Positions 24,944 through 31,117 of a DNA stretch of 31,117 bases are shown piece by piece. The position numbers and the translations under genes are program-made. The first letter of the stretch is position 1. Each line of letters opens with the position of its first letter. The stretch comes from JANMDR01 sp043760555 (lineage in GTDB: Bacteria; Pseudomonadota; Gammaproteobacteria; Burkholderiales; Usitatibacteraceae): positions 1 through 31,117 of the forward strand of contig JAYUOW010000246.1 of assembly GCA_043760555.1 (NCBI GenBank), in the 5' to 3' direction. A model generated the notes under the pieces. The model was not told the origin of the DNA. It was given only the letters and a program-made list of their open reading frames with translations, and ran no database searches.

Positions 24944-26011
24944 CTAGCGATTCATTTCCAACAATAGTTGCCTACCCGCTAGTTTGGTCTCGGAAGTTCC
25001 TTTTAATTTCCCCACGTAGTAATTTGGGCGATGATAGAACGTAATGGCATTGCCCGGTTTCGCGTCGATGGATTCAATTTTTAGTGTGAGCGGTTTGCCA
25101 AAGCACTTTTCAATGGGGTTCGACAATCTAAACAACACCCAATCATTGTCTTTTGCACTGCGGGCATCTAGCATCATTTCCTGTGGTTTTTCGGACCCAT
25201 TCTGCAAAGAAATTTTGTATCGCGCTGAATTGGTTCTCACGTAAGTTGCCGTCATCATTTTCAATGTGCTCAACTTTTCAACTGGGCAGCTAATGGATTG
25301 CTCAATGGCATTGCCAGTGATAATTTCGCCAAAATTGTCTAGTTTTTCGATCTGCGCGATAAGAGTCGCTGCAGCACTTTCCGGTGATGCTGTGGTGGTG
25401 GCGGGCGATGCTGGTTTTGTTTCAAGCTGAGGCGTCTCGGCATCGCCGATAATCGTATTAACTTCCAAGGCTAACTGGCGGTTATACAAATCCCCCCGCT
25501 TAGGCTGCATGATTTTGCCTTCGTAGTATCTTGAGGCCGTGTACAGTGTTATTGCATTACCCGAAGTGGCGTCAGCAGATTCAATTAGAATTTTTAGTGG
25601 ACGACCTTTGCAGCGGTCAAACGGTTTTTTTAGCTTGAAATCAATCCACGAATTGTCCTTGAGCTGGCGTGAGTCGATCAAAAACTCTTCGACGCCATAA
25701 TAATATTCACCGTCAATGGTTACTTTATAGCGCGAGCTATTGGTGCGCACAAAGGTGGCGCCCATGAGCCGAAAGGACTCAAGTTTGTCCACGGGGCATT
25801 TTAGATGCTGTTCCACTGGTGCGTATTGCACAATCTCGCCCAAGGGTACAATGTTCTTTAACTCTGCGACAAGAAATTCGCTCGGGCGCCGTTGATTTGC
25901 GTAGTAAGTCGCCGCAATGACAGCAAACAGCAATGGAATGGCGCCCACAAAAAACATTAAACGAGTCTTTTTTTTCCGCATTTCTGTTTGATCGGCATCG
26001 CGTGTGAACAT
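24944..26011 (-). CDS. Membrane-anchored protein with a tandemly duplicated domain
   Basis: A 355-residue protein with one N-terminal membrane helix (about 18-38) and the rest predicted to be periplasmic. It has two homologous repeats of about 120 residues (about 50-190 and 225-355). Each shares L..GEI......EQ...CPV.KL, a T.VRTNS.RYK segment, D.R..KD..W..F.L..P...C.G.PL, IES.DA..GNAIT.Y and a closing Y..GK.......RQL.LE. Each repeat keeps two cysteines, which could form a disulphide. Similar segments occur as extracytoplasmic sandwich domains near membrane glycosyltransferases, from memory only. A Ser/Thr/Ala linker joins the copies. It is divergent from the polytopic protein at 26130, suggesting a shared envelope or glycan role. 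Function is unknown. Confidence 0.8.
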   Translation of the reverse strand: MFTRDADQTEMRKKKTRLMFFVGAIPLLFAVIAATYYANQRRPSEFLVAELKNIVPLGEIVQYAPVEQHLKCPVDKLESFRLMGATFVRTNSSRYKVTIDGEYYYGVEEFLIDSRQLKDNSWIDFKLKKPFDRCKGRPLKILIESADATSGNAITLYTASRYYEGKIMQPKRGDLYNRQLALEVNTIIGDAETPQLETKPASPATTTASPESAAATLIAQIEKLDNFGEIITGNAIEQSISCPVEKLSTLKMMTATYVRTNSARYKISLQNGSEKPQEMMLDARSAKDNDWVLFRLSNPIEKCFGKPLTLKIESIDAKPGNAITFYHRPNYYVGKLKGTSETKLAGRQLLLEMNR

Positions 26012-26080
26012 GGATTAGGGCTTTAAATTGACGTGAAGTAGCTGGTATGGCGGTATGAATCAAAACATCCGCATCGGTAT

Positions 26081-26086
26081 TATAAT
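26081..26086 (+). promoter_or_regulatory. Possible -10 box upstream of the GT-C-like gene
   Basis: A perfect TATAAT 49 bp before the chosen ATG at 26130. No good -35 is seen at 17-18 bp. Its presence inside the extended reading frame argues against the earlier ATG at 26055. Confidence 0.4.
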
Positions 26087-26129
26087 CTGCGGGGTTCACT
26101 ATCGCTATACGTACTTACAAGGGAAGTTC

Positions 26130-27374
26130 ATGGAGTTCGAAATCGAATCGACGATGCAGTTCCCGAACGGCATCGATGAGGTCATCTACGACGTAAGTGG
26201 TCGCCGTTGTTCGGATGGATTACATCCTGATAGTGATAAGCAGTTTACTTGGGGTTGTAAAGAACAATTGCGCCCTGTTGTTACCCTGATGTATTTTGCG
26301 ATCCCAAAATTGATCGGCAGTAATGTCGTCACCCAAAGCTATGTGCTTTTGGCCATGAACTTGCTGTTGCTGTTGCTTACTGTCTACGCACTAAAAATAG
26401 CGATGTATCCGTATGCAGCTGCCGGAAACAATTTGTCGGCGCGCGCAGCCGCCTTTGCAGCCGTTGGCGGCAGCTTCCTCGTTTTGTTCAACACCGCAGT
26501 TGGCGGGATGTCGGATTTGCCGGCACTCGTATTTTTTATGCTTGGCGTTGGGCTGTGCGTGAAAACTCTGGCGCAACTACCACAGCTGCGCTCCCGTTGG
26601 TTTTTTTATGCCGGTTGCGCAATGGCAATGTCTGCGCTACTAAAACCTAATTACTATGTTTACGGTCCGTTGGCGCTGGGATTAGCGCTCGGGATTGATT
26701 TTTTCGAGCAGCGAAAGCTAAAAGTATCAACTCAAGAATTGTTTAAAAATCCAATCTACGCGGGCCTAGGCCTTAGCTTTGCGTTGATCCAGTGTTTTTG
26801 GGTGTTATGGCAAACAGGGGTATTTTGGCCATATGATGCGCCCAGCTTTAATAGCATGAAAACACCCCACAATTGGCCCTTCGTCGGTCACGGCGTAATT
26901 AATAACGCGCGCACGCGCCTGTTTGATGGTTTGGATCCAGTGCCAACGTTCAACCTAGTATTGCCGCTCGATGCTATTTCGCATATGTTTTTGAAACTCT
27001 ATGTCGGTATTTTCCCGCAAAAACTAGAGCCCTATTCGGTATTTGAACATTTCTATCCGCCAGCGCGCTGGTATCCGACTAAGCTTGAAATTGCTGGCAT
27101 TTTATTGGCTGCTGGCAGTTATTTGACCTATACGGCATGGGCGTGTTTTTTTGGACCAAAACCGCTGCGATTTTTGAGTGCAGTAGGGCTTTTTTACGCT
27201 GTGTTTACGATGGCTATCTCGCACACAGAGTATCGTTATTACTTGGTGCCGCGCTTAATTTTGGCCACCACTTTGTTTTATTATGTGTCCTATTTTGTGT
27301 TTTCTTGGAAGACTAAATCCGCTGATTGGTTAGCGCCGCAGCGAACGGCTGAGCCTGCGCGTCAAAACGCGTAA
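26130..27374 (+). CDS. Polytopic membrane protein, GT-C glycosyltransferase-like
   Basis: A 414-residue protein with about nine hydrophobic segments. The ATG at 26130 has AAGGGA at good spacing; an ATG at 26055 adds 25 residues with no ribosome-binding site and overlaps a TATAAT box. A soluble N-terminal stretch with two Cys (C-S-D-G-L and W-G-C-K) precedes the helices. The periplasmic loop between central helices is large (PYDAPSFNSMKTPHNWPFVGHG). The C-terminal HTEYRYYLVPRLIL resembles the end of PMT/ArnT-like GT-C enzymes. The usual N-terminal helix with its acidic catalytic loop is not obvious, so it may be a divergent or N-terminally shortened member. It is probably lipid-linked sugar dependent, by inference from neighbours. 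Confidence 0.6.
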   Translation: MEFEIESTMQFPNGIDEVIYDVSGRRCSDGLHPDSDKQFTWGCKEQLRPVVTLMYFAIPKLIGSNVVTQSYVLLAMNLLLLLLTVYALKIAMYPYAAAGNNLSARAAAFAAVGGSFLVLFNTAVGGMSDLPALVFFMLGVGLCVKTLAQLPQLRSRWFFYAGCAMAMSALLKPNYYVYGPLALGLALGIDFFEQRKLKVSTQELFKNPIYAGLGLSFALIQCFWVLWQTGVFWPYDAPSFNSMKTPHNWPFVGHGVINNARTRLFDGLDPVPTFNLVLPLDAISHMFLKLYVGIFPQKLEPYSVFEHFYPPARWYPTKLEIAGILLAAGSYLTYTAWACFFGPKPLRFLSAVGLFYAVFTMAISHTEYRYYLVPRLILATTLFYYVSYFVFSWKTKSADWLAPQRTAEPARQNA

Positions 27375-27416
27375 GCGCGCCGCCGTCATAAATAATTACT
27401 TCAACGAAGAGTCGAT

Positions 27417-27989
27417 ATGGCATTTTTGACCCCATTCCAGCTGGACGCGCTCCAATTTAAAGGCCTCGGTAAAAATGTGCGCATTAGCGATAAAGCAGCA
27501 CTTTATAACACTGACCAAATGGTCATCGGCGATCATGCGCGCATTGATGATTTTTGTGTTGTTTCGGGCAAGGTGACGATTGGTCGCAATGTGCATTTTG
27601 CGGTGTTTTGCAACGTGGCGGGCGGCACCGAGGGTATTACGTTTGAGGATTTTTCAGGTCTCGCCTATGGTTGCCACGTGTTTTCGCAAAGTGACGATTA
27701 CACCGGTCGGAGCTTGACCAATCCTACAGTGCCTACCGCTTATAAATATGAAACCAAACTGCCTGTGGTAATTGGCCGGCACTGCATCGTCGGCACCAAC
27801 TCTTTGATTTTCCCCGGTGTTGTTTTAGGTGAAGGCTGCGCAGTGGGTGCGATGTCGATGGTGATCAAATCAACCGAGCCATGGTCGGTTTATTTTGGTT
27901 GTCCCGCAAAAAAACTCAAAGACCGCAAACGCGATATGTTGGCGATGGAACAAGCCTATTTGCAGTCTGAGTTGACCAGCGAAAACTAG
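27417..27989 (+). CDS. Hexapeptide-repeat (left-handed beta-helix) acyltransferase
   Basis: A 190-residue member of the LbH acetyltransferase family, usually trimeric and acetyl-CoA dependent. Repeats of the [LIV]-G-x-x-x type run from about 25 to 155 (VIGDHARIDDFCVVSG, TIGRNVHFAVFCNVAG, VVIGRHCIVGTNSLIFPGVVLGEGCAVG). A loop HVFSQSDDYTGRSL interrupts them, as in WbbJ/CatB-like enzymes that O- or N-acetylate sugars. The C-terminus VYFGCPAKKLKDR matches the usual PAK.. ending. GAAGAG precedes the ATG. It follows the GT-C-like gene by 42 bp and is probably co-transcribed, so a sugar substrate is likely. Its stop is 15 bp from the convergent methyltransferase. Confidence 0.88.
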   Translation: MAFLTPFQLDALQFKGLGKNVRISDKAALYNTDQMVIGDHARIDDFCVVSGKVTIGRNVHFAVFCNVAGGTEGITFEDFSGLAYGCHVFSQSDDYTGRSLTNPTVPTAYKYETKLPVVIGRHCIVGTNSLIFPGVVLGEGCAVGAMSMVIKSTEPWSVYFGCPAKKLKDRKRDMLAMEQAYLQSELTSEN

Positions 27990-28004
27990 TTGCTTTGGCT
28001 TAAG

Positions 28005-28706
28005 TTACGAGGGTTTGGGCCCAAAATCGACATAGGTATTCCAGCACAAATTGCGACTTAAAAACCAAGACCGATCGAAGCCCGGTTTGGAAAATAAGCC
28101 CCAGGTTTGCCGGGGATGCCGCCAGCCAAGAATATGAAATTCTAAGCCGTGTTTGCTCGCAAAATATGCCATCGTACGAGGTGTAAAGCGCACGCATCCG
28201 GGATAAATCCAGCCCTGTTCGGGCGAATCAACATTGTCGATAAGAAACGTCGCTGCAAGCGCCCCAGTGGGTTTGAGCACACGACTGGTCTCCCTTAGCC
28301 AGCCGTCGAGTAAGTCCGTGCCGGTGTGGCTAAAAATGGACTGTGCAAACGCAAAATCAAATTGCCCCGCTTCTTCAATCACGGCAGCATTGTCTGCGCA
28401 AATTAGGGTAGGTTTTTTTAACGCAATCTGATCCGCACCCATTTCCTTGGCAATACCCTCGTCCATGAGCCATTGGTGCGGTTCAATGCCGGTATAACCG
28501 CCTTGGTTTAGGTAGGGCACAAGCAAGCGTGCGATGCGCAATGAGCCGCAGCCAATATCAAGTACTTTGTGATGTTGACGTAGGCCGAGGGACGTTAACA
28601 GCCCGAAGGTCATCGCGCAAATTAAATCATAGTCTGCAGGTGGGCCAACAAAGGCGCGGTAGTGCGGTTCGCCGGGTTCAAGTCCTAAGCCTAAATCATC
28701 ACTCAT
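28005..28706 (-). CDS. Class I SAM-dependent methyltransferase
   Basis: A 233-residue soluble methyltransferase. I start it at the ATG at 28706 (MSDDLGLGLEPGEPHYRAF), preceded by GAAAGA on the minus strand. A longer frame to 28880 would run through the gtrA-like gene and has no family resemblance. Motif I is VLDIGCGSLRIARLL (D50-I-G-C-G), followed by the acidic end of strand 2 (YTGIEPHQ) and motif IV-like FDFAFAQSIFSH. It is the last gene of the minus-strand sugar operon, 20 bp after the GtrA gene, so it may methylate a glycan or its precursor. The substrate is not shown by the sequence. Confidence 0.9.
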   Translation of the reverse strand: MSDDLGLGLEPGEPHYRAFVGPPADYDLICAMTFGLLTSLGLRQHHKVLDIGCGSLRIARLLVPYLNQGGYTGIEPHQWLMDEGIAKEMGADQIALKKPTLICADNAAVIEEAGQFDFAFAQSIFSHTGTDLLDGWLRETSRVLKPTGALAATFLIDNVDSPEQGWIYPGCVRFTPRTMAYFASKHGLEFHILGWRHPRQTWGLFSKPGFDRSWFLSRNLCWNTYVDFGPKPS

Positions 28707-28726
28707 AGATTCTTTCAAATGAAGGG

Positions 28727-29119
28727 CTACTTTGGTTTTGTTGAAAACACAAAGTAGCGAAACACAGTAAATAAAAAAGCGGCTACCACTAAGATTGAAA
28801 CTGCCTGCACAATTGGATGTGGATAGCCAAGTACGTCGACAAAGTAATGCAAAACTGTGTAGTTTAGACCGTAGCCACATGCGTGGGCGATGAGGTATTT
28901 TATTACGTCAACCCATGCTATACCATCTTGTGCGTTTTGGTTTTTGAATACCCAGATCCGGTTGATAAAAAAACCGGCCGTCATACCGCCCACGTAGGTA
29001 ATGCTCATGGCGATTTTGGGTGAGTCAAGCAAGTGGGCAAGCAACAAATAGATGGCGTAAGCGATGCCGTTATTGGTGACGCCAGCAATGGCGTAGCGCA
29101 ACAGTTGTTTGCTTAGCAC
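28727..29119 (-). CDS. GtrA-family membrane protein (putative lipid-linked sugar flippase)
   Basis: A 130-residue protein with four membrane helices (about 7-30, 35-54, 72-92 and 100-122). The N-terminal LLRYAIAGVTNNGIAYAIYLLL and the loop NRIWVFK after helix 2 are the GtrA hallmarks. Family members are thought to translocate polyprenyl-phosphate-linked sugars. It sits 36 bp after a GT2 enzyme of the GtrB/dolichyl-phosphate sugar synthase type, the usual partner. Length is typical. Confidence 0.93.
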   Translation of the reverse strand: MLSKQLLRYAIAGVTNNGIAYAIYLLLAHLLDSPKIAMSITYVGGMTAGFFINRIWVFKNQNAQDGIAWVDVIKYLIAHACGYGLNYTVLHYFVDVLGYPHPIVQAVSILVVAAFLFTVFRYFVFSTKPK

Positions 29120-29155
29120 GATTTTTTCTGGGGGTAAGCGCGGACGAAAAGGCGG

Positions 29156-30148
29156 TCAATCACGGCGCGTGTTTTCGCAACAATTTTGTGTATCACCCAC
29201 CACGTAAATTGGCCTGTTTTTGGTTTCGTCAAAAATCTTGCCGATGTATAAACCTAGCATCCCTAGGTTGGCAAACAACATGCCTGATACAAATAACAAG
29301 GTCACCATTACGCTCGTCCAGCCAGCGACGGGTACGCCGTGTACGAGATAACGCAACACTAAATAGGCACCGAACATGACGGCACCCACCGCCAATAAAA
29401 AGCCGAATTTAATGGAGATGCGTAACGGGCGATTGGAATGCGACACCATGCTATCCAGTGCCAAAGTAAGAAGCTTGGCAAAGGTGTAGCTTGATTTTCC
29501 TTCTGCGCGGAGCGCGTGGTCCACATCCACGTAGGTCGTGCGAAAACCAAGCCAACGAATAAACAAAGGGAAGTTGCGATTGTGCTCGCGCAGGTTGCGA
29601 AAATTTTCTAAAATACCGTGATTGTAAAGTCCAAAATTGCCAATTGTATGATCGGTTTTTTTATCCGTCAAAAAATCAAACGCGCTCCAAAAGATCCACG
29701 ATGAAAACCGCTTAAACATGCCGTCTTTACGCTGATGCCGCCGTGCGCAAACTACATCAAAACCTTCTAGTGCGCGGGCATATAGTTTGGGAATTTCTTC
29801 GGGTTGATCCTGTAAATCGCAATCCATCACCGCTACCCATTCTCCTGAGGCGTAATCAATGCCTGCGGTAATGGCGGCATGCTGGCCGAAGTTGCGGGAG
29901 AAACTCACTACTTTTACATGCGGCTGCTCACTTGCTAGCATATGCAAAGCGCGCGCCGAATCATCAGGGCTGGCGTCATTGATGAGGATAATTTCAAAGG
30001 GCTTGTTAAGCGGTGTAAGGCTGCTATTGATGCGGCTCACCAGCTCGTTCAAACATGCTGCGCAGCCGTAAACCGGCACGACCACGCTGAAGGTATAGGT
30101 AAAGGTTTTTTGCGCAATATTTGCCACAAGACTAGCCGAAGAATGCAT
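29156..30148 (-). CDS. GT2 polyprenyl-phosphate glycosyltransferase (GtrB/ArnC-like)
   Basis: A 330-residue inner-membrane enzyme that should transfer a sugar from a nucleotide donor to undecaprenyl phosphate. The GT-A domain (about 20-225) has VVVPVYG, INDASPDDS (56-64) and the metal-binding acidic motif D109-C-D111-LQDQPEEI. GKSSYTF marks the acceptor region. Two C-terminal helices (about 228-250 and 262-300) anchor it. It overlaps the WecE-type gene by 17 bp, so the two are translationally coupled, and GtrA follows. The donor may be the 4-amino sugar made by that aminotransferase, by inference. Confidence 0.93.
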   Translation of the reverse strand: MHSSASLVANIAQKTFTYTFSVVVPVYGCAACLNELVSRINSSLTPLNKPFEIILINDASPDDSARALHMLASEQPHVKVVSFSRNFGQHAAITAGIDYASGEWVAVMDCDLQDQPEEIPKLYARALEGFDVVCARRHQRKDGMFKRFSSWIFWSAFDFLTDKKTDHTIGNFGLYNHGILENFRNLREHNRNFPLFIRWLGFRTTYVDVDHALRAEGKSSYTFAKLLTLALDSMVSHSNRPLRISIKFGFLLAVGAVMFGAYLVLRYLVHGVPVAGWTSVMVTLLFVSGMLFANLGMLGLYIGKIFDETKNRPIYVVGDTQNCCENTRRD

Positions 30149-31117
30149 GAACGGCGTCGATCACTTTTTGCTGTTCCGGCTCTAAGCCTATCCACAAGGG
30201 AAGACGCGCTAAGCGTTCGCTTAAATTATCGGTAAGGCTTAAATCACCGTTGGCGCGCGAGTATTTTTTACCGGCCGGTGCGCTGTGTAGCGGAATGTAG
30301 TGAAACACGCACTGCACTCCGGAAGCCTTTAAGTGTGCAATAAATGCCGTGCGTACGTCTAAATTTTCAAGCAATATATAATACATGTGGGCATTGTGGG
30401 TAGAACCTTCTAGTGCGTGTGGCACGTGAGGGCGGGTGACCAAGCCTCTTGCACTTAGACCCGTGAAGGCGTCGTGATAACGTTGCCAAATAGCCATGCG
30501 ACGATTGGTGATGTCATCAGCTTGCTCCATTTGCGCCCACAAAAACGCAGCGGTAATTTCGCCCGGCAAAAACGACGAGCCGATGTCGCACCAAGTGTAT
30601 TTATCGACTTGTCCGCGAAAAAATAGGCTACGGTTAGTGCCTTTCTCGCGGATGATTTCGGCGCGCTCAACAAGCGCTGGGTCGTTCACCAGCAGCGCGC
30701 CACCTTCGCCAGAAATAATGTTTTTAGTTTCGTGAAACGATAACGCCGCCATGTGGCCGATGCTGCCCAATGGTCGGCCTTTGTAGCTCGACATAATGCC
30801 TTGTGCGGCATCTTCTATCACCAGCAAATTATGCTTCGTCGCTAACGCCATAATCGCGTCCATGTCGCAGCTCACGCCGGCGTAATGCACTACGCAAATC
30901 GCACGGGTTTTGGGGGTAATGGCTGCGGCAATTTTGCTGGCATCTAAATTCAGCGTGGCGGCATCGACATCAACAAACACTGGCACGGCACCGCGCAAGG
31001 CAAAGGCGTTCGCAGTTGAAACAAAGGTGTAGGACGGCATAATTACTTCGTCGCCCGCGCCCATGTTCGTAAGCAAAGCCGCCATCTCCAATGCTGCGGT
31101 ACACGAGTGTGTCAGCA
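30132..31117 (-). CDS. wecE: WecE/RffA-type dTDP-4-amino-4,6-dideoxygalactose transaminase (partial)
   Basis: A PLP aminotransferase of the DegT/DnrJ/EryC1 fold. The frame is open to the window edge and about 50 N-terminal residues are missing. It matches WecE closely: SCTAALEMAALL, GDEVIMPSYTFVSTANAFALRG, VHYAGVSCDMDAIMALA, VIEDAAQG, the Schiff-base lysine in SFHETKN, EIIREKGTNRSLFFRGQVDKYTW and VFHYIPLHSAPAG. The product would be dTDP-4-amino-4,6-dideoxygalactose (Fuc4N), used in enterobacterial common antigen and some O-antigens. It is the first visible gene of the operon wecE-GT2-gtrA-methyltransferase; further sugar genes probably lie beyond the edge. Confidence 0.93.
   Translation of the reverse strand, partial: LTHSCTAALEMAALLTNMGAGDEVIMPSYTFVSTANAFALRGAVPVFVDVDAATLNLDASKIAAAITPKTRAICVVHYAGVSCDMDAIMALATKHNLLVIEDAAQGIMSSYKGRPLGSIGHMAALSFHETKNIISGEGGALLVNDPALVERAEIIREKGTNRSLFFRGQVDKYTWCDIGSSFLPGEITAAFLWAQMEQADDITNRRMAIWQRYHDAFTGLSARGLVTRPHVPHALEGSTHNAHMYYILLENLDVRTAFIAHLKASGVQCVFHYIPLHSAPAGKKYSRANGDLSLTDNLSERLARLPLWIGLEPEQQKVIDAVHAFFG

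Noticed and set aside
26055..26129. Earlier ATG for the GT-C-like gene
   Set aside because: No ribosome-binding site, and a TATAAT box lies inside the extension.
28707..28880. N-terminal extension of the methyltransferase frame
   Set aside because: It is antisense-free but lies inside the GtrA-family gene in another frame, and the family fold begins after the ATG at 28706, which has a ribosome-binding site.

Overview
The window reads as a chromosomal segment of a betaproteobacterium of moderate GC. The evidence is the complete atpIBEFHAGDC operon followed by glmU and glmS, the form of the AtpI, AtpB and AtpE proteins, and an oxygen-dependent HemF. I cannot place it in a family from sequence alone. 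No tRNA, rRNA, CRISPR array or transposase gene was seen.

Region 1 (1-9752) is an accessory signalling block. On the minus strand lie an alpha/beta hydrolase and a large membrane Ser/Thr kinase with a periplasmic Cache domain and a C-terminal HAMP. On the plus strand is a three-gene operon: a Cache-like membrane protein, a Cache-HAMP-MFS fusion, and an exported substrate-binding protein with no ABC permease or ATPase beside it. It is closed by a minus-strand class III nucleotide cyclase fused to an FHA (phosphothreonine-binding) domain. The kinase N-terminus carries five Thr-Val motifs that could be the phosphothreonine targets of that FHA domain. This block is the best candidate for an undescribed system.

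Region 2 (about 10150-17668) is the nine-gene F1Fo ATP synthase operon, with a clear sigma70-type promoter and a strong intrinsic terminator. It is unusual in having hairpin repeats between atpH and atpA and between atpD and atpC.

Region 3 (17669-24912) holds housekeeping genes glmU, glmS, purD and hemF and a small membrane protein. Their spacers are rich in copies of a 37-bp palindromic repeat and contain one 306-bp nested inverted-repeat element between glmS and purD.

Region 4 (24944-31117) looks like a surface-glycan or envelope block: a membrane-anchored protein with a tandemly duplicated domain, a polytopic GT-C-like membrane protein, a hexapeptide acyltransferase, and a minus-strand operon. 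That operon runs from a WecE/RffA-type sugar aminotransferase (cut by the window edge) through a GT2 polyprenyl-phosphate glycosyltransferase and a GtrA-family membrane protein to a SAM methyltransferase. Together these could make, flip and decorate a sugar carried on a lipid, but the final product cannot be read from the window.
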